Shown here: piece by piece, positions 6,320 to 14,553 of the stretch
How the letters are laid out: every line of letters starts with the position of its first letter
Position numbering within the stretch: position 1 is the stretch's first letter
From: JAHFOW01 sp964370795
GTDB lineage: Bacteria > Planctomycetota > Brocadiia > Brocadiales > Brocadiaceae
Assembly: GCA_964370795.1 (NCBI GenBank)
Contig: CAYJME010000035.1
Location: 1 to 21,521 of the forward strand
Direction of reading: 5' to 3'
Length of the DNA: 21,521 nt
Notes under the pieces: model-generated
Database searches by the model: none
Seen by the model: only the letters and a program-made list of their open reading frames with translations
What the model was told of the DNA's origin: nothing
Made by a program: the position numbers and the translations under genes

Positions 6320-7075
6320 ATGGAAAATCTTAAATTTACCAACATATCTCCGCACATACAAAAAATTGCAGAACCCTTCTTTTTAGACATTCTTTCGCAG
6401 CATAAAGACGACATCATTTCCCTGTATATTATTGGGAGCGCAGTAACCCGGGATTTTCATACCGTACATTCTGACATTAATACCCTTATTGTTGTCAAAG
6501 ACGTTCAAATTCCGTTCATAGATTTTCTTGCAACTCTGGGTAAGCGCTATGGAAAAAGAAAATTGCGCGCCCCGCTTATTATGACCTGCAATTACATCAA
6601 TCGTTCCTTAGAAGTATTTCCCCTGGAATTTTTGGAGATGAAACAAATCCATCAACTGGTCTATGGGGAAAATGTCCTTAAAGATATCAAGATTGAAAAG
6701 GCGGATGTAAGAATTCAATGTGAGCGGGAGCTTAAGGGAAAGATACAGCATCTCTGCCAGGGTTATATAAAGTCGATGGGCAACAGGACTCTCCTGACAA
6801 ATCTGCTGATCAATTCCATTTCCGGATATTTTCCCATATATCGTGGAATCCTTTTCTTATATGACCAGAAAATCCCGCGGGAGAGGCTGGATGTTATTTA
6901 TGCAATGCAGGAATGTTGCCATGTAGACCTGAATATATTTGAAAAATTACTTGAATTAAGAATAAAAAATGTCTATCCGCCCCGCGAGACACTCAATGAG
7001 ATATTTCAGGATCTGTACCACGTGTTAAACACTATTACGAAAAAGGTTGATGAATATGAAATTGACCATACATAA
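6320..7075 (+). CDS. Nucleotidyltransferase-fold protein of unknown function
   Basis: This 251-residue protein contains a nucleotidyltransferase-like signature: YIIGSAVTRDF (36-46), then SDINTLIVV (51-59). That matches the GS...DxD pattern of the polymerase-beta/aminoglycoside-adenylyltransferase superfamily, but the second aspartate is asparagine (D52-I-N54). Further on, FPLEFLEMK and LVYGENVL resemble the region after the catalytic core in that superfamily. The C-terminal half is helical and unfamiliar. No signal peptide or membrane segment is seen. The ATG is fixed by an in-frame TGA immediately upstream, while the nearest good ribosome site (AGGAGG, about 6297-6302) is unusually far, so initiation may be inefficient. 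The gene overlaps the following TPM gene by 20 bases. The substrate is unknown and reduced metal binding is possible. Confidence 0.6.
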   Translation: MENLKFTNISPHIQKIAEPFFLDILSQHKDDIISLYIIGSAVTRDFHTVHSDINTLIVVKDVQIPFIDFLATLGKRYGKRKLRAPLIMTCNYINRSLEVFPLEFLEMKQIHQLVYGENVLKDIKIEKADVRIQCERELKGKIQHLCQGYIKSMGNRTLLTNLLINSISGYFPIYRGILFLYDQKIPRERLDVIYAMQECCHVDLNIFEKLLELRIKNVYPPRETLNEIFQDLYHVLNTITKKVDEYEIDHT

Positions 7076-7850
7076 GAAATACACCTTCTGTTCCTTTGGA
7101 TTTCTCTTATTTTTCCTGTGTCTTTGTGCAACCACATTAGCGCAGGAACTGCCTGTCCCCCGAAAATATGTGGAAGACAAGGCCAACATTATGAGCGACC
7201 CTGCAAAACAGAAGCTTAATGGATACCTGCAGGAATTGGAACAGAAGACAGGCGCACAAATGATCGTCCTTACGATTAACACGACAGGCGATATTCCCAT
7301 AGAGACTTATGCCATAGAACTGGCAACAAAGTGGAAGCTCGGTCAAAAAGGGAAGGATAACGGTGCCCTCATCGTTATTGCAAAGGATGATCAAGCGTAC
7401 AGGATTGAGGTGGGGTACGGCCTCGAAGGAATATTGCCCGATAGTTTTTGCGGAACAATCGGGAGGACATACTTTGTTCCTTATTTCCAGAAGGGCAAGT
7501 TTGGCGAGGGTATTTTCAATGGCGTCGCCGTTATGGTTTACAAAATTGCAGAGGCAAACGGCGTAAAGATAACCGGTATGCCCAGTATCTATGAATTGAA
7601 TAAAAAGGCGTCCAGAAAGACGAATCCATTTCTTTCACTCCTTCTCCTGCTGGTTATATTACCCGTAATCATTCACTCTTTATTCAACAGAAGGCGCTCT
7701 TCGGGATACTGGTGGGGAGGCCCACCCATTATTTTCGGCGGGCCGAGGGGATTTGGTTCGGGTGGGTCTGGAGGATTCGGCGGTTTTGGCAGCTTTGGCG
7801 GTGGGGGTGGTGGTTCTTTCGGAGGTGGAGGCGCTTCGGGGAGATGGTAG
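7056..7850 (+). CDS. Secreted or membrane-anchored TPM-domain protein (YgcG-like)
   Basis: This 264-residue protein has a signal peptide (1-29, hydrophobic core FCSFGFLLFFLCLC, likely cleavage after TTLA). A TPM domain follows (about 34-170; VEDKANIMSD, GAQMIVLTIN, NGALIVIAKDD, IEVGYGLEGILPD). There is then a transmembrane helix (191-210) and a short tail of glycine and serine runs ending GASGRW. This is the standard YgcG-like layout, with the domain outside the membrane. TPM proteins are linked to membrane protein quality control and phosphatase-like activity, but no reaction can be assigned from sequence. I chose ATG 7056 because AAAAGG at 7041-7046 is well placed for it; TTG 7047 and ATG 7050 are too close. 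It overlaps the preceding gene, suggesting co-transcription. LemA follows, a frequent partner. Confidence 0.85.
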   Translation: MKLTIHKKYTFCSFGFLLFFLCLCATTLAQELPVPRKYVEDKANIMSDPAKQKLNGYLQELEQKTGAQMIVLTINTTGDIPIETYAIELATKWKLGQKGKDNGALIVIAKDDQAYRIEVGYGLEGILPDSFCGTIGRTYFVPYFQKGKFGEGIFNGVAVMVYKIAEANGVKITGMPSIYELNKKASRKTNPFLSLLLLLVILPVIIHSLFNRRRSSGYWWGGPPIIFGGPRGFGSGGSGGFGGFGSFGGGGGGSFGGGGASGRW

Positions 7851-7989
7851 GGCAATGATAGAAGAGTTAAAGAGTTGGAGAGTTGTGGAGTTGTAAGACA
7901 GCGAATACAAAGTTCCCATTCAGAGGGGATTTCGGGGTTGGTTTTTGAGATGTGCGTGTGCACGTTTTACTTCCGGTTATGGATTCAAG

Positions 7990-8015
7990 CTCAAACCTGA
8001 AGGTTTGAGTTGCTT
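7990..8015 (+). terminator. Hairpin with T-rich tail between the TPM and lemA genes
   Basis: An 8-bp perfect stem (CTCAAACC at 7990-7997, GGTTTGAG at 8002-8009) with a TGAA loop is followed by TTGCTTTTG. It could terminate or attenuate transcription before lemA. The T tract is interrupted, so a partial terminator or dispersed palindrome is also possible. Confidence 0.45.
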
Positions 8016-8043
8016 TTGTTAAATAAATTCGGGTGGCGTAATT

Positions 8044-8607
8044 ATGAAAAAAATAGTAATCATTATTGCCCTTCTTGTATTTTTCGGCATTATCTTTGGT
8101 TCCTGGTATGTCAAGGGATACAACAAGGTGGTCGCGTTAAACGAAAACGTGAAAAATGGATGGTCTCAGGTCGACATACAACTCAAAAGGCGATACGATC
8201 TTATTCCCAATCTTGTAGAAACCGTAAAAGGTTATGCAACACATGAAAAAGAAATTTTCGAAAATCTTGCAGAGGCCAGAAAAGGTTACTTTACCGCTAC
8301 AACCGTTGAAGATAAGGCGAAAGCAGCTACACAAATTGAAGGTTTTCTGTCACGATTGCTCATGTTCCGTGAGACGTATCCTGAATTGAAGGCAAATGAA
8401 TCGTTCCTCAAGTTACAGGATACCCTGGAAGGCACGGAAAACCGTATTTCCGTGGAACGTAAACGATATAATGACGCTGTGAGAGAATTGAACGCCTATA
8501 TCAAAAGCTTCTATGGACGATTCTTTGCCTCACGTGTTGGCGTGACCGAAGGAAAGTACTTTGAAGTGGCAGAAGCAGAAAAGGAAGCGCCGAAGGTGAA
8601 ATTTTAA
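8044..8607 (+). CDS. lemA: LemA family protein
   Basis: This 187-residue protein has an N-terminal membrane anchor (about 3-20, KIVIIIALLVFFGIIFG) and a helical-bundle domain. It carries the family hallmarks NGWSQVDIQLKRRYDLIPNL (38-57), VETVKGY and FENLAEAR, then LQDTLEGTENRI...RYND in the second half. Length matches the family. LemA proteins are membrane-anchored with most of the chain on one side; their biochemical role is undefined. The gene follows the TPM protein, a recurrent pairing, although here a hairpin separates them and the order is TPM then LemA. The ribosome site is weak (GGGTGG). Confidence 0.92.
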   Translation: MKKIVIIIALLVFFGIIFGSWYVKGYNKVVALNENVKNGWSQVDIQLKRRYDLIPNLVETVKGYATHEKEIFENLAEARKGYFTATTVEDKAKAATQIEGFLSRLLMFRETYPELKANESFLKLQDTLEGTENRISVERKRYNDAVRELNAYIKSFYGRFFASRVGVTEGKYFEVAEAEKEAPKVKF

Positions 8608-8705
8608 AATATTTGCATATTATAAGACGGTTTGTTATTATTTTTTTCAACCTGTCAAAATGCATTCCAATTATTCAATCATAAGTTTTACGAGGTAGAA
8701 AACAT

Positions 8706-9956
8706 ATGGCTAAAAAGGCCAGCGCTGATAAAGCAACTTGTTCATTTTGTGGACGCGGTCACAAGGCGGTAGGCCGCTTAATACAGGGCGCCGAAGATAT
8801 TTTTATTTGCAATGAATGTGTAGAGGCCTGTCACATGCTGCTCAAAAAAGAGCAGCCGCAGCCAGTTGTAACCAAGCCACTGTCAAAGATACCTACTCCT
8901 GCACAGATTACAGAAAAATTAAATGAGTATATTATTGGTCAGGAAAAGGCAAAGAAGACGCTTTCCGTTGCAGTATACAACCACTATAAGCGTTTGCTCT
9001 CAAACACGGGTAAGGGCGACGTAGAAATAGAGAAAAGTAATATCCTGCTTATCGGTCCTACCGGTTCAGGGAAGACACTCCTTGCCCGCACCCTTGCCAG
9101 GATACTCGACGTCCCCTTTGCCATTGCAGACGCTACAACGCTTACTGAGGCTGGATACGTAGGCGAGGACGTAGAAAACGTACTCCTGGCCTTATTGAGG
9201 AATGCGGATTTCAATATCCAGCGCGCGCAGCAAGGGATTATTTATATTGACGAAATTGACAAGATCGCCCGAAAGAGTACGAATCCATCCATTACCAGGG
9301 ATGTCTCGGGAGAAGGCGTTCAACAGGCGTTACTCAAAATGCTTGAGGGCACTATATCGAATATACCTCCCCAGGGTGGAAGGAAGCATCCCGAACAGCA
9401 ATATATTCAAATGGACACCACGAACGTCCTCTTTATCTGCGGCGGGACATTTACCGGCATAGATGAGATCATCAGGCGGAGGCTTGGAAAGACCAACATT
9501 GGTTTTGACGTCAAAGGCGTCGATGACAGAAAACAAGAGGAAACCCTCGGTGCTATTCTGGGTAAAATTGAGGTCGAAGATATTATTGATTTCGGCATGA
9601 TCGTGGAATTCGTAGGTCGATTACCCATTCTTGCCCCTTTGATGCCTCTGACACAGGAAGATATGGTCAAAGTTATGACCGAACCAAAGAATGCGCTGGT
9701 CAAACAGTATCAGAAATTCTTTGAAATGGAAAATACCAAACTGGAATTTTCCCATGAGGCGCTGATGGAGATAAGCAAGAGGGCATTTGAAAAGAAAACA
9801 GGAGCACGGGCTTTACGGGCTATATTTGAGGGCTTTATGCTTGACGCCATGTACCACTTGCCGGCACAAAAAGGAGAGTCATCGTTTTTGGTCACGCCCG
9901 ATGTTGTCCGCGGTGAAGTCCCTCTCTTAGCGCAGAAATACAGGAAGACCGCGTAA
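8706..9956 (+). CDS. clpX: ATP-dependent Clp protease ATP-binding subunit ClpX
   Basis: This AAA+ unfoldase feeds proteins to ClpP in the cytoplasm. At 416 residues it has normal length. Zinc-binding cysteines are C12/C15 and C35/C38. Walker A is GPTGSGKT (117-124), the pore loop GYVGED is at 150-155, Walker B IIYIDEID at 178-185 and the RKH loop at 226-228. The ClpP-contact tripeptide IGF is at 265-267, and sensor-2 sequence GARALR lies in the C-terminal part. GAGGT at 8692-8696 supports the ATG. No clpP, tig or lon gene is adjacent, so the common clpP-clpX pairing is absent here. A strong hairpin follows at 9966-9999. Upstream, 98 bases separate it from lemA without a clear promoter. Confidence 0.97.
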   Translation: MAKKASADKATCSFCGRGHKAVGRLIQGAEDIFICNECVEACHMLLKKEQPQPVVTKPLSKIPTPAQITEKLNEYIIGQEKAKKTLSVAVYNHYKRLLSNTGKGDVEIEKSNILLIGPTGSGKTLLARTLARILDVPFAIADATTLTEAGYVGEDVENVLLALLRNADFNIQRAQQGIIYIDEIDKIARKSTNPSITRDVSGEGVQQALLKMLEGTISNIPPQGGRKHPEQQYIQMDTTNVLFICGGTFTGIDEIIRRRLGKTNIGFDVKGVDDRKQEETLGAILGKIEVEDIIDFGMIVEFVGRLPILAPLMPLTQEDMVKVMTEPKNALVKQYQKFFEMENTKLEFSHEALMEISKRAFEKKTGARALRAIFEGFMLDAMYHLPAQKGESSFLVTPDVVRGEVPLLAQKYRKTA

Positions 9957-9965
9957 GAAAAATGG

Positions 9966-9999
9966 CTTGAAGAGACGCATGATTTTGCGTCTCTTCAAG
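9966..9999 (+). terminator. Terminator-like hairpin of clpX; first copy of the GAGACGCA repeat family
   Basis: A 14-bp perfect stem (9966-9979 with 9986-9999) has a 6-base loop TGATTT. Its core, GAGACGCA...TGCGTCTC, recurs at 14525-14552 and 21215-21242. No long T run follows, so termination may be incidental to a dispersed palindrome placed just after a stop codon. Confidence 0.6.
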
Positions 10000-10115
10000 T
10001 GTATGCACGGTCAAAAATTCCTTTACGGTAAACTCTTTCAGATTAAACTTCCACGGTAAATGCAAAGTTCATAAACTCTAAATCCTTGTATTAGACTTGT
10101 TTACTTCTGCGTGTA

Positions 10116-10778
10116 TTATTTGCAGTCACATTGGATAAGACCGTCGATACGCAAATCCCAATTTGTCCAGTATTCCTTTTTACATACATCCGTCACCGTA
10201 GTTGGGGGGGTTAAATAACTCGCATAGGTCGCAGTAAGTTGGCACAAATAATAAGGGTCATCCGTTTTAACAAACTTACCCACCAACAGTCCTTCATCGT
10301 GCGGCCACTTACAAGATTCTCCGGTTAGAATATGCGTTTCAAAACCATTTGTCCCCTTCATGGAACCTCTTACAATAACAGACCCTGCAGGATTTATAAT
10401 TTTAAAGGTTCCCGAGTGAGTACCAACAGGTTTTTGACATGGTCCAATATGTCTGATATGATATATAAGATCAAAATATATCACACTACCATTGGGAATT
10501 GCATTTTTTTGAGCTGATTCATCGTATACCGTCTCTTTACTGTTTATCTTCTCCTTCCATTGCATACGAATGATGCAATCGTCACAATCGGTACTTGGAC
10601 TTGAACAAGCCCTACTGGAAAAACAATACGGCGCTTTGAGACGGACACGTTTTTCAAGCACAATTGATTTCTTGCACTTCTCCGTATCAGGTATCGAACA
10701 CTTGGCATGTGCGAAACCCGTACATGCCATGCTCAATAAAAAAATAAAACCGCTTATATACAATCCAAACCTTTTCAT
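10116..10778 (-). CDS. Secreted cysteine-rich protein, unknown function
   Basis: I do not recognise this 220-residue protein. The ATG at 10778 is preferred over one 30 bases upstream because AGGAGGG sits seven bases before it. The chain starts with a clean signal peptide (1-25, core FGLYISGFIFLLSMACTGF, cleavage after AHA). The mature part holds twelve cysteines (27, 35, 52, 58, 65, 68, 114, 156, 179, 199, 217, 219), including CDDC and a terminal CDCK. None is in a CXXCH heme motif, so disulfide bonding outside the cytoplasm is the likely use. It lies 139 bases downstream of the secreted propeller gene on the same strand and shares its strong GGAGG-type ribosome site, which suggests related export and perhaps joint expression. 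Confidence 0.65.
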   Translation of the reverse strand: MKRFGLYISGFIFLLSMACTGFAHAKCSIPDTEKCKKSIVLEKRVRLKAPYCFSSRACSSPSTDCDDCIIRMQWKEKINSKETVYDESAQKNAIPNGSVIYFDLIYHIRHIGPCQKPVGTHSGTFKIINPAGSVIVRGSMKGTNGFETHILTGESCKWPHDEGLLVGKFVKTDDPYYLCQLTATYASYLTPPTTVTDVCKKEYWTNWDLRIDGLIQCDCK

Positions 10779-10917
10779 TTTAATCCCTCCTTTAAGCATA
10801 TTGTTCAACTAAAAAATAACACTATGACAAGTCATGTATTTCTTTTAGTCACCCCCCTTCTTTTTTAAAAAGGATTCGTGTGCTTTTAGTTACTCACATA
10901 AAGACCGTTTTTCTTAT

Positions 10918-12645
10918 TTATGGGAGCATAATAGTGATTGATTTATTATATCCAGACCAGTGAATGTACTGGTATCCGTCAATCGCCCTGTCCCATACGG
11001 AAAGATGAAAGGTGTGGGCGCATCTCCTTTCAATCACATGCCATGGCTTCGGCGGCACCACCGTACTGGTTATACCAAACCATTGACGAGAAGGCACCGG
11101 CGTATAAATATCATAGTCAATCCCCGACGATTGATTATCACCCCAGTTCGCAGCAAGTCCGCTAGTCTGCAAATGCCCTTCATTATCGTTTGCCGTAATA
11201 CGAATACTAAATGTATCACTTCGGCTATCAACGATAGCGCAGGCGCCTGCTATTTCTCCGTCATGGATAATCTCTTCAATTGCTGCAACAGGCCATCCAT
11301 TGTCGATCTTCACACCAACACGATAAGGCACACCGACGGCGCTCTTGCTGAGATTGTATAATCTTACGGTAATTGTATGAGAACCGTTACTCAGTCCGAG
11401 GGTATTCAGTCTGTATCCTAACCAACAATTATACCATATATCGGCCGGATTGCGTACCGTATAATAGCCACTCACGTCCGGATTCATTGTTTCCAGAACA
11501 AATCTGTTAACACTCCACCGATAATCACTCCAGCTTTGATATTGCACCACCCCATCAACAAATATTCTGTAGTATCGCGCATTTAAGGGATTATTATAAG
11601 CACGTTCATGATTTATCATGAGAGACAACGTACCGCCGAACGGGGCATCCTTTACCTGGAAAAAATATCCCGGATCACCCGTGGTGTCAGCATACCCACT
11701 AAAAATACGATCTACAGGCACATGTCCAATACCCAAAAATATTGGGCCGGATGAGTCGAATTCGGAAAGGTTTACCTCGCTTACTATTGTGTGGCTACAG
11801 ACCAATAAACGGGATTCTGACAAAACGGTCACACTTCTCGTATTTATATTAGGCAGTCCTGTGACTACAGGATGTACGCTTGCTGGAATTTCTGTAAGGT
11901 TAATCAAAGATACACGTCCAGCTCCTGATTCTGCAACGTATATCGCACTTTCTCCCGAATCTGCCCAGGCCAAATAATATGGGTTGTACAAACCCGTAGC
12001 CACGACCTCGTAACTATTTGTATTCAGATCAAGCCTTTTTACCTTACCTTCCACCCCGCCCAATTCAGTATAATATGCAAAGTGTAAGTCCTTGGTCAAA
12101 AGGAGACCAAACGGATTTTTTTGAAAGTCCTCCAGCAACTTTACTTTATCTCCCGTAGTTAGATTGACCCGCCACAATGCGCCGACTGAATCATTTTGAA
12201 TGACATAGGCATATCCATGCGCCTCATCCAGGGCAAGTTGTCCCATTAAATGTTTGACGCCGGCGCCCCCTATGTTTGAACTTACAACCGTTGCATTTAT
12301 ACGGTTGGCATTGGCAAGATTTACACGGACCAAAGTCCCTCCACCGCCATTCTCGACAACGTATGCGTATTTTCCACCAACACTTATCTTAATATCAACC
12401 GGCTCGTTATACCCCGTGCCAATTACAATGTGAGTATTGTTATTCATATTGATGCGATGAATCTTACCAGCGTACCGCTCCACAAAGAATGCCCGGTTAC
12501 TAGTGATACTATAGTCTGAACCATAAGCGCCATTAAGACCATCCACAAGGGTGGTTATTTCTCCTGCGTGAGTTGTTTTATTAACCGACAGGGCCATAAA
12601 AATGACGAAAAAAGCAAAACCAAGTCTTTTTTTCAGGAAATACAT
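10918..12645 (-). CDS. Secreted beta-propeller protein (NHL/SMP-30-like repeats) with C-terminal beta-rich region
   Basis: This 575-residue protein has a signal peptide (1-27, core FAFFVIFMALSV, cleavage after THA). Residues about 30-320 contain roughly six diverged repeats of about 45 residues with the pattern ...IHRINM, LVRVNLA, LWRVNLTTG, VKRLDLNTN, VSLINLT, each followed by a VVATGLYNPYYLAW-like or AYVVENGGG-like strand pair. This is typical of a beta-propeller of the NHL/lactonase type. Residues about 330-575 are rich in aromatic and glycine residues without a motif I can name; NGSHTITVRLYN suggests Ig-like folding. No catalytic residues are evident. AGGAGG lies just before the ATG. Probable location is periplasm or cell surface, with a role in binding or scaffolding inferred from fold only. 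Confidence 0.7.
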   Translation of the reverse strand: MYFLKKRLGFAFFVIFMALSVNKTTHAGEITTLVDGLNGAYGSDYSITSNRAFFVERYAGKIHRINMNNNTHIVIGTGYNEPVDIKISVGGKYAYVVENGGGGTLVRVNLANANRINATVVSSNIGGAGVKHLMGQLALDEAHGYAYVIQNDSVGALWRVNLTTGDKVKLLEDFQKNPFGLLLTKDLHFAYYTELGGVEGKVKRLDLNTNSYEVVATGLYNPYYLAWADSGESAIYVAESGAGRVSLINLTEIPASVHPVVTGLPNINTRSVTVLSESRLLVCSHTIVSEVNLSEFDSSGPIFLGIGHVPVDRIFSGYADTTGDPGYFFQVKDAPFGGTLSLMINHERAYNNPLNARYYRIFVDGVVQYQSWSDYRWSVNRFVLETMNPDVSGYYTVRNPADIWYNCWLGYRLNTLGLSNGSHTITVRLYNLSKSAVGVPYRVGVKIDNGWPVAAIEEIIHDGEIAGACAIVDSRSDTFSIRITANDNEGHLQTSGLAANWGDNQSSGIDYDIYTPVPSRQWFGITSTVVPPKPWHVIERRCAHTFHLSVWDRAIDGYQYIHWSGYNKSITIMLP

Positions 12646-12684
12646 GGTTGTTCCTCCTTTTTTGAAAGGAAATGGGAAGTGGGT

Positions 12685-12713
12685 AAAATACTACACAAAT
12701 TTTATTTTAACAA
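12685..12713 (-). promoter_or_regulatory. Possible promoter of the propeller gene
   Basis: On the minus strand TTGTTA (12708-12713) and TATTTT (12685-12690) are spaced by 17 bases, about 40 bases before the start codon. The sequence around them is AT-rich and the match to consensus is only fair. Confidence 0.35.
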
Positions 12714-12746
12714 GTTTGCTACCTGAATCAACGAATAAATTTTGTA

Positions 12747-13757
12747 TTAGAGTATAAAATAGAGCATCAACATTATTAATGCAGCAGCAAGAAAATAGGG
12801 AGAAACATCAATGATCGTACTTTTCTTCTTAATCCCTATAATATTCTTGTTTTTTTCAACCACCTGTTCAAAGATGTGTTTGAGTTCATCCCCTGTCGCA
12901 TCATGCTGGTAAGTGCCGCCCACCATATCTGAAATCTCTTTCAGAAACTTTGGGTTCGGTTTGGTATAAATAATTTCCCCGTCCTCGGTAAGTTCATAAG
13001 CTGTTACCACGCCTTCCTTGTTTCTCTTCGGTATGGGGGATGGTGTTTGGGGATTTCCAATACCTACCACATAAATAGCAATGTCCTTCCTTTCCAGCAG
13101 GAGTTTCACGGCCTCTGCCGCCTGACTCCGGGTAATGATCTGTTCCTCGCCATCGGTAAGGAGGATGATTATCTTCTTTGCGTATTCTTTGCTAAAGGTA
13201 TCCATGGCAAGGATCAATGCATTGCCAATATTTGTACCGTAGGGCACAAAACGGACATAATTTTCATTAATCATATTCAGGATACGCAGAAACACCTTTT
13301 CATAGTCGTTCGTAGGATATGGCAACAATGAGAACGCCCGTGCTGCAAACACCACCAGCCCGACACGGTCGCCTTCCAATCCCTGGACGAGATTGGCAAT
13401 TTCCATCTTTGCACGTTGCAACCGGTTTGGTTTTATATCTTCTGCAAGCATACTGATTGAGACATCGAGGACAAAGATAATCTCCAACCCCTCTTTTTCA
13501 TAATGATTCCTGGTTGTTTGCCACTTCGGCTGCAAGACCGTAAGGCCTAACATACAACAGCCAGCGCTGATACCCACGCCTTTCAGCAGATTCCGATGTA
13601 TTTTAGGAATCTTACTGAATCTGTTTATTAATGCCTTCTGGCCAAACGCCCTCAGCCATGCCGATTTTCTCTGGTAAAGATATACATATAAGAGAAAGAC
13701 GAGCCCTGAGATGACGTAGACAATAATCTGATATTTTTCGTAATTAAAAAACAACAT
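12747..13757 (-). CDS. batB: VWA-domain membrane protein BatB
   Basis: This 336-residue inner-membrane protein has transmembrane helices near 9-27 and 58-76, a von Willebrand factor A domain (about 92-290), and a C-terminal helix (317-335). The metal-ion-dependent adhesion site is complete: D98-S100-S102 in VLDVSISM, T175 in PYGTNIGNAL, and D202 in LLTDGEE. The domain probably projects into the periplasm or paryphoplasm. It is the last gene of the moxR/bat operon. Bat proteins were named for aerotolerance in Bacteroides; MoxR-type AAA+ ATPases are thought to act on VWA partners in assembly or stress response. The two-helix N-terminus plus MIDAS pattern distinguishes it from BatD and the TPR protein. 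The BatA-versus-BatB assignment rests on order and shape. Confidence 0.85.
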   Translation of the reverse strand: MLFFNYEKYQIIVYVISGLVFLLYVYLYQRKSAWLRAFGQKALINRFSKIPKIHRNLLKGVGISAGCCMLGLTVLQPKWQTTRNHYEKEGLEIIFVLDVSISMLAEDIKPNRLQRAKMEIANLVQGLEGDRVGLVVFAARAFSLLPYPTNDYEKVFLRILNMINENYVRFVPYGTNIGNALILAMDTFSKEYAKKIIILLTDGEEQIITRSQAAEAVKLLLERKDIAIYVVGIGNPQTPSPIPKRNKEGVVTAYELTEDGEIIYTKPNPKFLKEISDMVGGTYQHDATGDELKHIFEQVVEKNKNIIGIKKKSTIIDVSPYFLAAALIMLMLYFIL

Positions 13758-13827
13758 ATTGAGAATTAATAATTATTTAGCCAACTGAAGTATGCCAGGC
13801 TTTCAAGGCTAAAGAGTTTGTGTAAAA

Positions 13828-13874
13828 AGTCTGGCCCCAGACTGTCATTGCGAGCGACAGCGAAGCAATCTTTC
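13828..13874. repeat. Dispersed palindromic repeat between the TPR gene and batB
   Basis: A perfect 16-base palindrome-like hairpin (AGTCTGGCCCCAGACT, 13828-13843) is joined to TGTCATTGCGAGCGACAGCG and AAGCAATCT. The second part matches a repeat type found in many bacterial genomes (ATTGCGAG...CAGCGAAGCAAT, self-complementary at its ends). The spacer 13758-13902 holds no gene. Confidence 0.65.
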
Positions 13875-13902
13875 TCTAAAAATCCAAAATCGCAAATATT
13901 AT

Positions 13903-14487
13903 TTACCACCTGATTTTTTGTTCCCCGCTATATTTATACTTTGTACCCCAGGGGAGCAGTTTTAATGCCTCGATTCTGTCTTCGCGTTCCTGTTGTTCGG
14001 GGCTAAACATGGTATTAAATTGCTGCTCTCCCAGTCTCATCCTTTCAAGGTTCTTTTTTGCCTGAAAATCATTGGCATCAATCTTCAGTACCTCGGCGTA
14101 TTGGAGCGCTGCAGTAGAAAAATCCATGTCTGTTGCAATGATATTTGCATTGTTATAAATGGCTTGCGCTTTTAATACCGGGTCACTTGTTTCCATGGCC
14201 TTTCGATATTCAGCGCCCGCTTTCTTTTTGTCCTCCATCAAGGTATAGATCACCCCTTTGTTATAGGCAACCACGGGATCTCCGCTCCTTAATTTTTCCA
14301 TCACACGATAGGTGGCAGAATTTTGCAATTCCTGGATAGAGGCCAGGGCGTCCCTGTATTTTCCCATTTTAAGCTGCCCTTCCAGTCTGGCTATTGTCTG
14401 CGATTTCACTGAGTATCCGTAGCCGTAAAATATCAGAAAGCAGGCAACGAAGAAAAGAAATAGTTTTATGGATTTTTTTGCTAACAT
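13903..14487 (-). CDS. TPR-repeat protein of the Bat operon (BatC-like)
   Basis: This 194-residue protein has an N-terminal signal anchor (6-24, SIKLFLFFVACFLIFYGYGY). About three helical tetratricopeptide-type repeats span roughly 35-150 (KMGKYRDALASIQEL, VAYNKGVIYTLMEDKKKAGA, AIYNNANIIATDMDFSTAAL). A charged tail follows. I start at ATG 14487, which has GGGAGA eight bases upstream, rather than a GTG 33 bases further out. It lies between batA and batB, where BatC-type TPR proteins usually occur, and is expected to help VWA proteins interact on the outer face of the membrane. No enzymatic motif is present. Confidence 0.75.
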   Translation of the reverse strand: MLAKKSIKLFLFFVACFLIFYGYGYSVKSQTIARLEGQLKMGKYRDALASIQELQNSATYRVMEKLRSGDPVVAYNKGVIYTLMEDKKKAGAEYRKAMETSDPVLKAQAIYNNANIIATDMDFSTAALQYAEVLKIDANDFQAKKNLERMRLGEQQFNTMFSPEQQEREDRIEALKLLPWGTKYKYSGEQKIRW

Positions 14488-14524
14488 GAATTTTCTCCCT
14501 ATATTTTTAAAAAAAATCACGCCT

Positions 14525-14552
14525 GTAGAGACGCAAGATTTTGCGTCTTTAT
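14525..14552. repeat. Second copy of the GAGACGCA palindrome family
   Basis: GTAGAGACGCAAGATTTTGC (14525-14544) continues into the complementary GTCTTTA, forming a 9- to 10-bp stem with a GATT loop. It sits between batA and the TPR gene, ending one base before the batA stop. It has the same orientation as the copy after clpX. Confidence 0.75.
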
Positions 14553-14553
14553 G

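Noticed and set aside
7673..7963. Proline-rich open frame on the minus strand
   Set aside because: It is the complement of the glycine-rich end of the TPM protein; proline runs arise from reading GGN codons backwards. There is no ribosome site.
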